Positions 38,424-50,630 of a stretch of 64,000 nucleotides of DNA are shown in pieces. The notes below the pieces were generated by a model. It worked only from the letters and a program-made list of their open reading frames with translations. It had not been told where the DNA came from and did no database searches. The position numbers and the translations under genes were made by a program. Numbering within the stretch: position 1 is the first letter of the stretch; each line of letters begins with the position of its first letter. Source of the DNA: Leclercia adecarboxylata (GTDB lineage Bacteria; Pseudomonadota; Gammaproteobacteria; Enterobacterales; Enterobacteriaceae); assembly GCF_006874705.1 (NCBI RefSeq), contig NZ_CP035382.1:2232001-2296000 (forward strand). Direction: 5' to 3'.

Positions 38424-39425
38424 ATGCGTAAGTCAGTTATTGCGATCATCATTATCGTACTGGTCGTGCTTTACACCTCGATCTTTGTGGTGAAAGAGGG
38501 CGAGCGAGGGATTAAATTCCAGTTCAGCAGCGTCGTGCGTGACGGTGACAAGCGCCCGGTGATCTATGAGCCGGGCCTGCACTTTAAGGTTCCTTTTATC
38601 CAGTCCGTGAAAACGCTTGATGCGCGTATCCAGACGATGGATAACCAGGCCGACCGTTTCGTGACTAAAGAGAAGAAAGACCTGATCGTTGATTCTTACA
38701 TCAAATGGCGTATCAGTGATTTCAGCCGCTACTTCCTGGCAACAGGCGGCGGTGACGTCTCTCAGGCGGAAGTTCTGCTGAAACGTAAGTTCTCTGACCG
38801 TCTGCGTTCTGAGATTGGTCGTCTGGATGTGAAAGACATCGTGACCGACTCCCGTGGTCGTCTGACCCTGGAAGTGCGCGATGCGCTGAACTCTGGATCC
38901 GCAGGCACAGAAGATGAAGTCGAAACACCGGCAGCAGACGATGCGATTGCCAAAGCCGCCGAGCGCGTTCAGGCTGAAACCAACGGCAAAGTGCCGGTGA
39001 TCAACCCGAACAGTATGGCTGCGCTGGGTATTGAAGTGGTTGACGTGCGTATCAAGCAGATCAACCTCCCGGCCGAGGTGTCTGAAGCGATCTACAACCG
39101 TATGCGCGCTGAGCGTGAAGCTGTAGCCCGTCGCCATCGTTCACAGGGTCAGGAAGAGGCTGAAAAGCTGCGCGCAACGGCAGACTATGAAGTCACTAAA
39201 ACGCTGGCGGAAGCTGAGCGTCAGGGTCGTATAATGCGTGGTGAAGGTGATGCTGAAGCGGCAAAACTGTTCGCCGATGCGTTCAGCCAGGATCCAGACT
39301 TCTACGCCTTTATCCGTAGCCTGCGCGCTTACGAAAGCAGCTTCCAGAGCAACCAGGATGTGATGGTGCTGAGCCCGGACAGCGATTTCTTCCGCTACAT
39401 GAAATCACCTGCTGCCAGCCGCTAA
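38424..39425 (+). CDS. hflC: Regulator of FtsH protease HflC
   Basis: HflC is a 333-residue partner of HflK with an N-terminal membrane anchor ('IAIIIIVLVVLYTSIFVV') and SPFH domain; the helical part includes 'RAEREAVARRHRSQGQEEA'. It ends the amiB-hflC operon. The hairpin at 39430-39460 terminates it and the convergent microcin-like gene. In E. coli yjeT comes next; it is absent here. Confidence 0.97.
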   Translation: MRKSVIAIIIIVLVVLYTSIFVVKEGERGIKFQFSSVVRDGDKRPVIYEPGLHFKVPFIQSVKTLDARIQTMDNQADRFVTKEKKDLIVDSYIKWRISDFSRYFLATGGGDVSQAEVLLKRKFSDRLRSEIGRLDVKDIVTDSRGRLTLEVRDALNSGSAGTEDEVETPAADDAIAKAAERVQAETNGKVPVINPNSMAALGIEVVDVRIKQINLPAEVSEAIYNRMRAEREAVARRHRSQGQEEAEKLRATADYEVTKTLAEAERQGRIMRGEGDAEAAKLFADAFSQDPDFYAFIRSLRAYESSFQSNQDVMVLSPDSDFFRYMKSPAASR

Positions 39426-39429
39426 AACT

Positions 39430-39460
39430 AAAATGGCGCCTCACTGAGGCGCCATTTTTT
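39430..39460. terminator. Bidirectional terminator between hflC and the orphan precursor gene
   Basis: AAATGGCGCCTC and GAGGCGCCATTTTTTT form a strong stem with a three-base loop and T-runs. It lies between convergent genes: seven bases or so after hflC and 18 bases after the precursor stop. Confidence 0.9.
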
Positions 39461-39477
39461 TACCACAAAAGTAAGGT

Positions 39478-39768
39478 TTAGTTACCCAGCAGTTTATTCA
39501 GCAGGCCGCCGACAATTGGCAGGCTTGCCAGGGTTGATTCAATCATACCACCCACAGTAGAACCAATGGTTGAACCCACTTTTTCTCCCAGGTCCGGGGC
39601 GATAGTGGAAAGATTAACGGTGCCAATCAGCGGCAGGTCAACACTCAGCAGATCGGTACCCATTGACCATGCAGCAGTCCCAATTTTGCTACCTAAAGAA
39701 GCCAGACCATCCTGCAGCCAGCCAGCACCGCTGACACATTCAATTTCAAACGCTGTTAATTCTTTCAT
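39478..39768 (-). CDS. Orphan class II microcin-like precursor 3
   Basis: This 96-residue precursor has a leader, MKELTAFEIECVSGA, of the same length and pattern as the two precursors near the left edge. The mature part (81 residues, GWLQDGLASLGSKIG onward) is hydrophobic and rich in Gly, Ser, Leu and Ile, with 'GSTIGSTVGGMIES' and a C-terminal 'GGLLNKLLGN'. The ATG at 39768 has AGGA eight bases upstream; the ATG at 39777 is too close to it. No exporter, adaptor or immunity gene is nearby. It stands in the yjeT position between hflC and purA. Export by the C39 transporter 36 kb to the left is an inference from the shared leader. Beyond the leader it does not resemble precursors 1 and 2. Confidence 0.75.
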   Translation of the reverse strand: MKELTAFEIECVSGAGWLQDGLASLGSKIGTAAWSMGTDLLSVDLPLIGTVNLSTIAPDLGEKVGSTIGSTVGGMIESTLASLPIVGGLLNKLLGN

Positions 39769-41438
<1,670 letters not shown>

Positions 41439-41448
41439 TGATGGTTTT

Positions 41449-41518
41449 GCCCGGCGGCGTTGCGCTTGCCGGGCTTACAAAACCCCATCGTAGGCCGGAT
41501 AAGCATCGCGTATCCGGC
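41449..41518. repeat. REP/BIME pair after purA
   Basis: GCCCGGCGGCGTTGCGCTTG with its mirror CCGGGC, and a second unit GTAGGCCGGATAAGC...ATCCGGC, lie directly downstream of the purA stop. Confidence 0.85.
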
Positions 41519-41641
41519 TTTTTCCTTCTCCTTCCCTCCTTTCAGTTTAAATAAATTCGCCGTTGACTATCTGGCTGGTTTATCATCATTAATGAATATC
41601 TCTGCGGATACACCGCGATTTACCCTTTTCCTGAGGTTGAT

Positions 41642-42067
41642 GTGCAGTTAACAAGTTTCACCGATTACGGATTACGCGCGCTGATCTACATGGCGTCGTT
41701 ACCCGATGGGCAGATGACCAGTATCTCTGAGGTGACAGAGGTGTACGGTGTGTCCCGTAATCATATGGTCAAAATAATCAATCAACTTAGCCGTGCCGGA
41801 TATGTTGCTGCCGTCCGAGGGAAAAATGGCGGCATCCGCCTCGGTAAACCGGCACAGAGTATTCGTGTTGGCGATGTGGTACGTGAACTGGAGCCGTTGT
41901 CTCTGGTGAACTGCAGCAGCGAGTTCTGCCACATTACCCCCGCCTGTCGTCTGAAACAGGCGCTTTCTAAGGCCGTGCAAAGTTTTCTCATGGAGCTGGA
42001 TAACTACACGCTGGCCGATTTGGTTGAAGAGAATCAACCGCTGTATAAATTATTGCTGGTGGAATGA
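41642..42067 (+). CDS. nsrR: Nitric oxide-sensing repressor NsrR
   Basis: NsrR is a 141-residue Rrf2-family repressor that holds an NO-sensitive Fe-S cluster and controls NO-detoxifying genes. The winged helix ('[19 protein letters not shown]') is followed by the cluster cysteines in '[13 protein letters not shown]' (91, 96, 102). The start is a GTG at 41642 (then QLTSFTDYG), as in E. coli. rnr follows 38 bases on, probably co-transcribed. Confidence 0.96.
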   Translation: MQLTSFTDYGLRALIYMASLPDGQMTSISEVTEVYGVSRNHMVKIINQLSRAGYVAAVRGKNGGIRLGKPAQSIRVGDVVRELEPLSLVNCSSEFCHITPACRLKQALSKAVQSFLMELDNYTLADLVEENQPLYKLLLVE

Positions 42068-42105
42068 AGAAAATTTCCACCGGAGATGACAACGGAGGAA
42101 CCGAT

Positions 42106-44547
42106 ATGTCACAAGATCCTTTCCAGGAACGCGAAGCTGAAAAATACGCTAATCCTATCCCAAGCCGCGAGTTCATCATTGAACACTTAACTAAACGCGA
42201 AAAACCCGCTAATCGTGAAGAACTTGCCGTTGAATTAAACATTGAAGGCGAAGAGCAAATTGAAGCCCTTCGCCGTCGTCTGCGCGCTATGGAGCGTGAC
42301 GGACAACTGGTCTTTACCCGCCGTCAGTGCTATGCCCTGCCTGAACGTCTCGACCTGCTGAAAGGCATGGTGATTGGTCACCGTGATGGTTTCGGCTTCC
42401 TGCGCGTCGAAGGCCGCAAGGACGACCTGTACCTCTCCTCTGAACAGATGAAGATGTGCATTCACGGTGACCAGATCCTGGCCCAGCCGCTGGGCGCCGA
42501 TCGTAAAGGTCGTCGTGAGGCGCGCGTGGTGCGCGTGCTGGTGCCGAAAACCAGCCAGATCGTGGGCCGCTACTTCACCGACGCCGGTGTCGGTTTTGTG
42601 GTGCCGGACGACAGTCGTCTGAGTTTTGACATCCTGATTCCGCCGGAAGAGGTGATGGGCGCGCGGATGGGCTTTGTGGTGGTGGTTGAACTGACCCAGC
42701 GTCCAACCCGCCGTACCAAAGCGATCGGTAAGATCGTCGAAGTGCTGGGCGATAACATGGGCACCGGCATGGCCGTGGACATGGCGCTGCGTACCCACGA
42801 AATTCCGTACGTCTGGCCAAAAGCGGTTGAAGAGCAGGTTGAAGGCCTGAAAGAGCAGGTACCGGAATCGGCAAAAGCGGGCCGGGTGGATCTGCGCAGC
42901 CTGCCGCTGGTCACTATTGATGGCGAAGACGCCCGCGACTTTGATGACGCCGTCTACTGCGAGAAAAAACGCGGCGGGGGCTGGCGCCTGTGGGTGGCGA
43001 TTGCGGATGTGAGCTATTACGTTCGGACCGGCACCCCGCTGGATGGTGAAGCCCGCAACCGTGGCACCTCGGTTTACTTCCCGTCGCAGGTTGTGCCGAT
43101 GCTGCCGGAAGTGCTTTCCAACGGTTTATGCTCGCTCAACCCGCAGGTTGACCGTCTGTGCATGGTGTGTGAAATGACCATCTCCACCAAAGGGCGTTTA
43201 ACCGGCTACAAATTCTATGAAGCGGTGATGAGTTCACATGCTCGCCTGACCTACACCAAAGTGTGGCATATGCTGCAGGGTGACCAGGATCTGCGTGAAC
43301 AGTATGCGCCGCTGGTGAAGCATATCGAAGAGCTGCATAACCTCTATAAAGTGCTGGATCAGGCGCGTGAAGAGCGCGGCGGTATCTCATTTGAGAGTGA
43401 AGAGGCGAAGTTCATCTTCAACGCCGAACGTCGCATCGAGCGGATCGAACAGACCCAGCGTAACGATGCGCACAAGCTGATTGAAGAGTGCATGATCCTG
43501 GCGAACATCTCCGCGGCGCGCTTCGTTGAGAAAGCCAAAGAGCCCGCGCTGTTCCGTATTCACGATAAACCGACCACCGAAGCCATCACCTCGTTCCGTA
43601 CCGTGCTGGCGGAGCTGGGCCTTGAGCTGCCGGGCGGCAACAAACCCGAGCCGCGCGATTACGCCGAGCTGCTGGAGTCCATCAGCGATCGTCCTGACGC
43701 GGAAATGCTGCAAACCATGCTGCTGCGCTCCATGAAGCAGGCGATTTACGATCCGGAAAACCGCGGCCACTTCGGCCTGGCATTGCAGTCATACGCCCAC
43801 TTTACCTCGCCGATCCGTCGTTACCCGGACCTCTCCCTGCACCGCGCCATTAAATATCTGCTGGCGCAGGAGCAGGGTCATAAGGGCAACACCACGGAAA
43901 CCGGGGGTTACCACTACTCCATGGAAGAGATGCTGCAGCTGGGCCAGCACTGTTCGATGGCGGAACGCCGTGCGGATGAAGCGACCCGTGATGTTGCTGA
44001 CTGGCTGAAGTGTGACTTCATGCTGGATCAGGTCGGGAACGTGTTTAAGGGCGTGATTGCCAGCGTTACCGGCTTTGGCTTCTTTGTGCGTCTTGATGAA
44101 CTGTTCATTGATGGTCTGGTGCATGTCTCCAGCCTGGATAATGACTACTACCGTTTTGACCAGGTCGGCCAGCGTCTGATTGGCGAATCGGGCGGTCAAA
44201 CCTATCGTCTGGGCGATCGCGTGGAAGTGAAGGTTGAAGCCGTCAATATGGACGAGCGCAAGATTGATTTCAGCCTGATCTCCAGCGAGCGTGCGCCGCG
44301 CAACCTGGGTAAAACCGAGCGTGAGAAAGCGAAGAAAGGGACTGCCGGTAAAACCAGCGGCAAACGACGTCAGGCCGGTAAAAAGGTAAACTTCGAGCCG
44401 GACAGCGCCTTCCGCGGCGAGAAAAAACAGAAGCCGAAGGCCGCGAAGAAAGAAGCCAGAGCAGCGAAAAAGCCCTCGGCTAAATCCCAGAAAATCGCCG
44501 CCGCGACCAAAGCGAAGCGCGCAGCGAAGAAAAAAGTAGCGGAATAA
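42106..44547 (+). CDS. rnr: Ribonuclease R
   Basis: RNase R is an 813-residue 3'-5' exoribonuclease that digests structured RNA. Domains in order: an N-terminal helix-turn-helix-like part, two cold-shock domains, the RNB catalytic domain ('[16 protein letters not shown]' with the acidic metal ligands near 270-282), an S1 domain near 640-725, and a Lys-rich C-terminal tail. The ATG at 42106 is preceded by GGAGGA; an in-frame ATG at 42064 overlaps nsrR and lacks support. Confidence 0.97.
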   Translation: MSQDPFQEREAEKYANPIPSREFIIEHLTKREKPANREELAVELNIEGEEQIEALRRRLRAMERDGQLVFTRRQCYALPERLDLLKGMVIGHRDGFGFLRVEGRKDDLYLSSEQMKMCIHGDQILAQPLGADRKGRREARVVRVLVPKTSQIVGRYFTDAGVGFVVPDDSRLSFDILIPPEEVMGARMGFVVVVELTQRPTRRTKAIGKIVEVLGDNMGTGMAVDMALRTHEIPYVWPKAVEEQVEGLKEQVPESAKAGRVDLRSLPLVTIDGEDARDFDDAVYCEKKRGGGWRLWVAIADVSYYVRTGTPLDGEARNRGTSVYFPSQVVPMLPEVLSNGLCSLNPQVDRLCMVCEMTISTKGRLTGYKFYEAVMSSHARLTYTKVWHMLQGDQDLREQYAPLVKHIEELHNLYKVLDQAREERGGISFESEEAKFIFNAERRIERIEQTQRNDAHKLIEECMILANISAARFVEKAKEPALFRIHDKPTTEAITSFRTVLAELGLELPGGNKPEPRDYAELLESISDRPDAEMLQTMLLRSMKQAIYDPENRGHFGLALQSYAHFTSPIRRYPDLSLHRAIKYLLAQEQGHKGNTTETGGYHYSMEEMLQLGQHCSMAERRADEATRDVADWLKCDFMLDQVGNVFKGVIASVTGFGFFVRLDELFIDGLVHVSSLDNDYYRFDQVGQRLIGESGGQTYRLGDRVEVKVEAVNMDERKIDFSLISSERAPRNLGKTEREKAKKGTAGKTSGKRRQAGKKVNFEPDSAFRGEKKQKPKAAKKEARAAKKPSAKSQKIAAATKAKRAAKKKVAE

Positions 44548-44610
44548 TTTTCCCTGACCTTGATCCTCTCCCTTTTGGGAGAGGAGAACAGTAATTAATG
44601 AGAATCATCA

Positions 44611-45342
44611 ATGAGTGAAATGATTTACGGCATCCATGCGGTGCAGGCCCTGCTGGAGCGCGCACCGGAGCGTTTTCAGGAAGTATTTATTCTGAAAGGG
44701 CGTGAAGACAAACGCCTGATGCCGCTGATCCATGCCCTGGAAGCGCAGGGCGTGGTGATCCAGCTGGCGAACCGTCAGTATCTGGATGAGAAAAGCGAAG
44801 GCGCGGTACACCAGGGGATCATCGCCCGCGTGAAGCCGGGCCGCCAGTATCAGGAAAACGATCTGCCGGATCTCATCGCAACTCTGGATAATCCGTTCTT
44901 CCTGATCCTCGACGGCGTGACCGATCCGCACAACCTCGGTGCCTGCCTGCGCAGCGCTGATGCGGCGGGTGTCCACGCGGTGATCGTGCCTCGGGACCGT
45001 TCCGCACAGCTCAACGCGACGGCCAAAAAAGTGGCCTGTGGCGCGGCGGAAAATGTGCCGCTGATCCGCGTGACCAACCTGGCGCGCACCATGCGTCAGC
45101 TGCAGGAAGAGAATATCTGGATCGTAGGTACCGCAGGTGAAGCGGACCATACCCTGTTCCAGAGCAAAATGACCGGCCGCATGGCGCTGGTGATGGGTGC
45201 CGAAGGCGAAGGTATGCGTCGTCTGACCCGCGAGCACTGCGATGAGCTGATCAGCATTCCGATGGCGGGCAGCGTTTCGTCCCTGAACGTCTCCGTAGCA
45301 ACCGGCATCTGCCTGTTTGAAGCGGTGCGCCAGCGCGGGTAG
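44611..45342 (+). CDS. rlmB: 23S rRNA Gm2251 2'-O-methyltransferase
   Basis: RlmB is a 243-residue SPOUT methyltransferase that modifies G2251 in the P loop of 23S rRNA. An N-terminal L30e-like substrate domain is followed by the trefoil knot with '[20 protein letters not shown]', '[13 protein letters not shown]' and '[14 protein letters not shown]'. It lies 63 bases after rnr. A REP pair ends the segment. Confidence 0.97.
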   Translation: MSEMIYGIHAVQALLERAPERFQEVFILKGREDKRLMPLIHALEAQGVVIQLANRQYLDEKSEGAVHQGIIARVKPGRQYQENDLPDLIATLDNPFFLILDGVTDPHNLGACLRSADAAGVHAVIVPRDRSAQLNATAKKVACGAAENVPLIRVTNLARTMRQLQEENIWIVGTAGEADHTLFQSKMTGRMALVMGAEGEGMRRLTREHCDELISIPMAGSVSSLNVSVATGICLFEAVRQRG

Positions 45343-45350
45343 CCTGTTGT

Positions 45351-45426
45351 GCCGGGTGGCGGCTTCGCCTTACCCGGCCTACAAAAGCTCGATTCCGTAG
45401 GCCGGGTAAGCGCAGCGCCACCCGGC
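45351..45426. repeat. REP/BIME pair between rlmB and the MHS transporter
   Basis: GCCGGGTGGCGGCTTCGCCT...CCCGGCCTAC and its inverted partner GTAGGCCGGGTAAGCGCAGC...CACCCGGC face each other between convergent genes. Confidence 0.85.
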
Positions 45427-45433
45427 ACATACC

Positions 45434-46723
45434 TCACTCCTCCAGCGACCGCAAATGGTCATCCTTCCTGAGCGTCATCAGCGCCACAATACTCACCACC
45501 GCCGTCGCCATGACGTAATACGCCGGAATATCCAGATTCCCGGTCTCTTTTATCAGTCCGGTAATGATTAAGCCCGCGCACCCCGAAAATATGGCGTTCG
45601 ACAGTGAATAAGCCAGCCCCAGCCCGGTATAGAGCACTCGCGTCGGGAACATCTCTGACAACATGGCGGGTCCTGGCCCTGCCAGCATCCCCACCAGTCC
45701 ACCGGCAATCAGCACCACTATCGCTTTCACCGCCAGGGTGCTGGATTCCGCCTGCAAAATTTTCAGCAGCGGCAGGGCAAGGATCAGCAGCAGTGCGGCG
45801 GCAATCACCATTACCGTGCGCCGTCCGATGCGGTCACTTAGGATCCCCGACGGAATAATGGTCAGCGCAAAGCCGATATTGGAGATCACCGCAATCAGTA
45901 GCGCCTGGTTAAAGCCGGTATGCAGGGCTGATTGCAGATAGGCGGGCATGATCACCAGATAGGTATAGCCCGCGGCAGACCACACCATCACCCGGCCGAT
46001 CCCCATCACGATGGCCTTCAGGGTGTCACCGGTCCGCGCCTTCACCGCCACCGGTTTGGTTTGCTGTTTCACGAAGCTCGGCGTCTCTTCCATGCTCACC
46101 CGCAGCCACAGGGCCACCGCCCCCAGCGGCAGGGCGATAAAGAACGGGATGCGCCAGCCCCAGTCGTGTAAAGCTTCTGGCGTCAGCAACGCCGAGAGCA
46201 GCGCCACGATCCCCGCCCCGGCCAGCAGACCCAGCGCAACGGTAAAGGACTGCCATGCGCCGTACAGTCCGCGTTTGCCGCGTGGAGCGAACTCGGTCAT
46301 CAGCGACACTGCGCCGCCATACTCGCCGCCGGCGAACAGCCCCTGCAGGATCCGCAGGCTGGTGATGAGCAGCGGCGCGGTAATGCCGATACTGGCATAC
46401 ACCGGCACGACGCCGATCGCCGCCGTGGCCAGGGTCATCATCACCAGCACGATGATCAGCGTGGGCTTGCGCCCGATACGATCGCCGAGCCGCCCGAAGA
46501 CGATGGCGCCCAGCGGACGGAAGAAAAAGGCGATAGCAAAAGAGGCGTAGGTGAGGATCAGGCTGGTCAGCCCGGCCTCACCGCTGAGCTGGAAAAAGTT
46601 TTTTGCAATCACGGTGGCCAGAAAACTGTACACTGCAAATTCATACCATTCGATAAAGTTACCAATAGAGCCAGCAACTAAAGCACGCTTATGGGCATCC
46701 GGCGCCCGCTGAGTGGATTGCAT
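45434..46723 (-). CDS. MHS-family metabolite:proton symporter (MFS)
   Basis: This 429-residue major-facilitator protein has twelve predicted helices and the marks of the metabolite:H+ symporter subfamily (ProP, ShiA, KgtP). These are 'GSIGNFIEWYEFAVYSFLA' in helix 1, 'FGRLGDRIGRKPTLI' between helices 2 and 3, and 'LSDRIGRRTVMV' in the second half. The substrate cannot be told. The ATG at 46723 has GGAGAG seven bases upstream; the ATG at 46738 has none. It is divergent from aidB and stands where E. coli has yjfI to yjfC. Confidence 0.88.
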   Translation of the reverse strand: MQSTQRAPDAHKRALVAGSIGNFIEWYEFAVYSFLATVIAKNFFQLSGEAGLTSLILTYASFAIAFFFRPLGAIVFGRLGDRIGRKPTLIIVLVMMTLATAAIGVVPVYASIGITAPLLITSLRILQGLFAGGEYGGAVSLMTEFAPRGKRGLYGAWQSFTVALGLLAGAGIVALLSALLTPEALHDWGWRIPFFIALPLGAVALWLRVSMEETPSFVKQQTKPVAVKARTGDTLKAIVMGIGRVMVWSAAGYTYLVIMPAYLQSALHTGFNQALLIAVISNIGFALTIIPSGILSDRIGRRTVMVIAAALLLILALPLLKILQAESSTLAVKAIVVLIAGGLVGMLAGPGPAMLSEMFPTRVLYTGLGLAYSLSNAIFSGCAGLIITGLIKETGNLDIPAYYVMATAVVSIVALMTLRKDDHLRSLEE

Positions 46724-46906
46724 CGTTATTCTCTCCATGAGGGTAAGAATAAATTATTCACCATAAAAACAGATGAGAAATTTATTATTCGTTCATTGTG
46801 TGAGCTAATTCACGCTTGCAAGGGGCGATATTTTGCGACCGCTTTCGTGCAGCGTCTGCCCGCTCTGTCCATAATTACCTCATTGCCATAGAAGGAGGGA
46901 TACATT

Positions 46907-48529
46907 ATGCACTGGCAGACGCACACTGTTTTTAATCAGCCTGCGCCACTCACCAACAGCAACCTTTTTCTTTCCGACCGAGCCCTGTGTGAAGCGGTCA
47001 GCCGTGAAGGTGCCGACTGGGACGCCGAGCTACTCGCCAGTATCGGCCAGCAGCTGGGTACCGCAGAATCACTGGAACTGGGCCGCCTCGCCAACGTCAA
47101 TCCACCCGAGCTGCTGCGTTTTGACGCCAGCGGAACCCGGCTGGACGATGTGCGCTTTCATCCCGCGTGGCATCTGCTGATGCAGGGCCTCTGCGCCAAC
47201 CGGGTACATAACCTGGCGTGGGAAGAGGAGGCGCGCAAAGGGGCCTTCGTAGCCCGGGCAGCGCGTTTTATCCTGCATGCGCAGGTAGAAGCCGGCACGC
47301 TCTGCCCGATCACCATGACCCATGCCGCCACGCCGCTGTTGCAACAGGCGTTACCGCGATCCTTCCACGACTGGCTGACGCCGCTCCTTAGCGATCGGTA
47401 TGACTCCCATCTGGCGCCGGGCAACCAGAAGCGCGGTCTGTTAATCGGTATGGGGATGACGGAAAAGCAGGGCGGATCGGATGTCCTCAGCAATACCACC
47501 CGGGCAGAGCGCTGCAGCGACGGCAGCTACCGGCTGGTGGGCCATAAGTGGTTTTTCTCGGTGCCGCAAAGCGATGCGCACCTGGTGCTGGCACAGACGA
47601 AAGGCGGCCTGTCGTGCTTTTTCGTTCCCCGTTTTCTGCCTGACGGCCTGCGCAATGCCGTGCATCTGGAGCGTCTGAAAGACAAGCTGGGCAACCGCTC
47701 CAACGCCAGCAGTGAAGCCGAGTTTCTCGACGCTACCGGCTGGCTGCTGGGCGAAGAGGGTGAAGGCGTGCGCCAGATCCTGAAGATGGGCGGCCTCACC
47801 CGTTTCGACTGCGCGCTGGGCAGCCACGGCCTGATGCGCCGGGCATTCTCGGTGGCGTTATATCATGCCCACCAGCGACAGACCTTTGGCAAAAACCTGA
47901 TCGATCAGCCGCTGATGCGCGATGTGTTAAGTCGCATGGCGCTCCAGCTGGAGGGGCAGACGGCGCTCCTGTTCCGCCTGGCGCGGGCCTGGGATCGCCG
48001 TGACAGCGAGCACGAAGCTCTGTGGGCGCGGCTGTTTACCCCGGCCGCGAAACTGGCGATCTGTAAAGCGGGGATCCCGTTCGTCGCCGAAGCGATGGAG
48101 GTCCTTGGCGGCATCGGCTATTGCGAAGAGAGCGAGCTGCCGCGCCTGTACCGGGAGATGCCGGTCAACAGTATCTGGGAGGGCTCGGGCAATATCATGG
48201 GGCTGGATGTGCTGCGGGTGCTGGCGAAGCAGCCAGCGGTGATGGATCTGCTGGCCGATGATTTTGCCGACGTGAAGGGGCAGGATCGGCACTTCGATCG
48301 CAGCTGGCGTCAGCTACAGCAGAAGCTACGTAAACCACAGGAGGCGCAGGGAAGGGAGATCGCCCGGCAGATCTTCCTGCTGGGCGCGGGGGCACAGATG
48401 TTGCGCCATGCATCACCGCCGGTGGCGCAGGCCTGGTGCCGTGAAATGCTCGACGCCCGGGGAGGATCCCTGCTCAGCGAGCAGGTCCAGGACGACCTGC
48501 TGCTGCGCGCCACGGGCGGCGTGGCCTGA
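46907..48529 (+). CDS. aidB: Acyl-CoA dehydrogenase-like protein AidB
   Basis: AidB is a 540-residue flavoprotein of the acyl-CoA dehydrogenase superfamily. In E. coli it is induced by Ada on alkylation damage, and it binds DNA. 'GMGMTEKQGGSDVLSNTT' and 'ALGSHGLMRRAFSVALYHA' with 'RQTFGKNLIDQPLMRD' mark the FAD and dehydrogenase folds; the C-terminal DNA-binding part follows 'GGIGYCEESELPRLYREM'. AGGAGG before the ATG at 46907 is strong. The isolated MHS gene upstream and chemoreceptor downstream replace its usual neighbours. Confidence 0.95.
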   Translation: MHWQTHTVFNQPAPLTNSNLFLSDRALCEAVSREGADWDAELLASIGQQLGTAESLELGRLANVNPPELLRFDASGTRLDDVRFHPAWHLLMQGLCANRVHNLAWEEEARKGAFVARAARFILHAQVEAGTLCPITMTHAATPLLQQALPRSFHDWLTPLLSDRYDSHLAPGNQKRGLLIGMGMTEKQGGSDVLSNTTRAERCSDGSYRLVGHKWFFSVPQSDAHLVLAQTKGGLSCFFVPRFLPDGLRNAVHLERLKDKLGNRSNASSEAEFLDATGWLLGEEGEGVRQILKMGGLTRFDCALGSHGLMRRAFSVALYHAHQRQTFGKNLIDQPLMRDVLSRMALQLEGQTALLFRLARAWDRRDSEHEALWARLFTPAAKLAICKAGIPFVAEAMEVLGGIGYCEESELPRLYREMPVNSIWEGSGNIMGLDVLRVLAKQPAVMDLLADDFADVKGQDRHFDRSWRQLQQKLRKPQEAQGREIARQIFLLGAGAQMLRHASPPVAQAWCREMLDARGGSLLSEQVQDDLLLRATGGVA

Positions 48530-48532
48530 TCC

Positions 48533-50458
48533 TTACAGGCGGAACAGGCTGACCAGATCGGTCAGGTGTGAACCCTTCCCGCGCAGAACCTGCGCCGTCT
48601 GTTCACTGCGCGAGACGCGGTCGGCGTTGATATGCGACGCTTCGCCGATATGCGTCATCGCCAGGTTCACCTGACCAATGCCTGCCGACTGCTCGCGGGA
48701 GGCATGGTTTATCTCCGTGACCAGCTGATTGATATTGTCGATGTGCTCGATGATGCTCTCCATCGCATGCCGGGTCTGCTCCGACAGGGCGTGGCCCTCG
48801 CTTACCTTGCTGAGCGTATCGCCAATCAGCTGTTCAATCTCCTTCACCGCATTGGCGCTGCGCGCTGCCAGGGCACGGACTTCCTGGGCCACCACGGCGA
48901 AGCCTTTACCGTGCTCTCCCGCCCGGGCGGCTTCTACAGCGGCGTTCAGCGCCAGAATATTGGTCTGGAAAGCGATCCCTTCAATTACCCGCGTGATGGC
49001 TTCGATGCGTTTCGATGCTTCGCGAATATCGTCCATGGTGGCAACAGCATTGCTGACGGTCTCTCCGCCCTGATGCACCGCCCGGGAGGTTTCGCCCACC
49101 AGCTGCTGGGTCTGCTCCATATTGGCCGCATTCTGCTGCACGCTGGCCGCCAGCTGCTCCATGCTGGCGGAGGTCTCTTCCACGCTGCTGGCCTGCTTGT
49201 TGATCTGCTCAGAGATCTCGCTGGTATCCGCTGCCAGGGCGTTGGTTCCCAGATGGATATCTCCCGCGGCTTCGCGCACCTGCAGCACGATTTTTTGCAG
49301 ACCGCCGCCAATGCCGTTGATGGCATTGATCAGCTGGCCCACCTCATCCTGACGAGTGGCAGGCAGGGTAGCGCGTAGATCGCCGGCAGCATATTGTTCT
49401 GCCAGACCAATCACATCGCGCAGCGGGCGTGAAAGCCAGCGGCGGATGATAAACACGAACAGCATGGCAAAGAGTGCGGACAGGGCCACGCCGGCCAGCA
49501 GGAAGCGATCCCGCAGGCTGGTCACATCGGCCAGCAGGACGGTTTTATCCACCTCGCCCACGATGGTCCAGTTCCAGCCCGGGAGCGGCGTCCAGGCCAT
49601 AATCAGCGTGCGACCATCGGCGCTCTGGCGCTCCAGGGTGCCGGATTTATCCCCCAACAGCTGCTGCTGAACGCCGTTCTCCCACGTCGGCAACCGCCCC
49701 TCTTCTGCGCTATGGAACAGGTACTGGCCGTGATTTTTGCCGTTACTGCGGTCCAGCACAAAGAAGTGACCGCTCTCGCCCAGACGACGGCTGAGGATCT
49801 TCTCGCGCATGACGTTCCACGAGTGAGTAATGTCGACCCCAACGAAGATAATGGCGATTACCTGCCCGTCCGCGTCTTTTACCGGCTGATACTGGGTGAT
49901 ATAGCGTTTGCCGAACAGCAGGGCGAGGCCGCGATAAACCTCACCTTTGGTGACTACCGCCCAGGCAGGACTGGCATGATCCAGTACCGTCCCGATGGCC
50001 CGATCGCCGTTCTCTTTACGCAGCGAGGTTGCCACGCGGACGAAGTCATCGCCGTTGCGGACAAACAGCGTCGAGATAGCACCGGTGCGATTCAGGAAAT
50101 CATCGGGCGTGGTGTTGTTCTCATGGAGTTCCGTATCGCCGCCTTTCAGCAGCGGAACGTTCTGACCGTTGATGGTGCGGGGCTGGCTGACGTCAAGGCT
50201 CAGCGGCTGCGGCAAAAAGGTGGTGAACAGACGGGTATAGCTCTCCACCTCTTCGGTGAGGCTGGTATTGAACATCTGCACCATGTCCACCACGCCGGTG
50301 GACTGATTATGCAGGTCTTCTATAGCCAGGGATTCGAGTTTTTGACTGGTGTTATAGCTCAGGAGAAAAGTGAAAAGCAGAAAGAGTGTAGCGACACTCA
50401 AGCCGGTAAGCAGCGATAGCTTTGTGCCCAGACCTGCACGGCGAAAAAAGTTGATCAT
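48533..50458 (-). CDS. Methyl-accepting chemotaxis protein with periplasmic Cache domain
   Basis: This 641-residue transducer has a first membrane helix (about 13-38), a large periplasmic sensor of the Cache type (about 40-310, with '[23 protein letters not shown]' near its end), and a second helix near 315-340. A HAMP domain and the signalling domain follow, with the hairpin tip '[19 protein letters not shown]'. It ends '[11 protein letters not shown]' and lacks the NWETF tether for CheR/CheB, like low-abundance receptors. Its ligand is unknown. The ATG at 50458 is chosen for the basic N-terminus (MINFFRRAG). It is absent from this place in E. coli, where aidB abuts yjfN. Confidence 0.9.
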   Translation of the reverse strand: MINFFRRAGLGTKLSLLTGLSVATLFLLFTFLLSYNTSQKLESLAIEDLHNQSTGVVDMVQMFNTSLTEEVESYTRLFTTFLPQPLSLDVSQPRTINGQNVPLLKGGDTELHENNTTPDDFLNRTGAISTLFVRNGDDFVRVATSLRKENGDRAIGTVLDHASPAWAVVTKGEVYRGLALLFGKRYITQYQPVKDADGQVIAIIFVGVDITHSWNVMREKILSRRLGESGHFFVLDRSNGKNHGQYLFHSAEEGRLPTWENGVQQQLLGDKSGTLERQSADGRTLIMAWTPLPGWNWTIVGEVDKTVLLADVTSLRDRFLLAGVALSALFAMLFVFIIRRWLSRPLRDVIGLAEQYAAGDLRATLPATRQDEVGQLINAINGIGGGLQKIVLQVREAAGDIHLGTNALAADTSEISEQINKQASSVEETSASMEQLAASVQQNAANMEQTQQLVGETSRAVHQGGETVSNAVATMDDIREASKRIEAITRVIEGIAFQTNILALNAAVEAARAGEHGKGFAVVAQEVRALAARSANAVKEIEQLIGDTLSKVSEGHALSEQTRHAMESIIEHIDNINQLVTEINHASREQSAGIGQVNLAMTHIGEASHINADRVSRSEQTAQVLRGKGSHLTDLVSLFRL

Positions 50459-50590
50459 AAATTGCTCATTGCTAAAAAGGTAACGCTTTTCAACGGCAGA
50501 GCAGGGATAACATTTATTGGGTTTATGTAACAAAATGTTACAAGAATGTCTCGGGGTAGTAGCGGCAAGGATAATAGAATTGTAAATGTT

Positions 50591-50619
50591 AAAAAGCCAC
50601 TCTTTTTTAGTGGCTTTTT
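50591..50619 (-). terminator. Terminator downstream of yjfN
   Basis: AAAAAGCCACT (50591-50601) pairs with AGTGGCTTTTT (50609-50619), with T-runs on both sides, 12 bases past the yjfN stop. Confidence 0.85.
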
Positions 50620-50630
50620 ATCGGCGCTTT

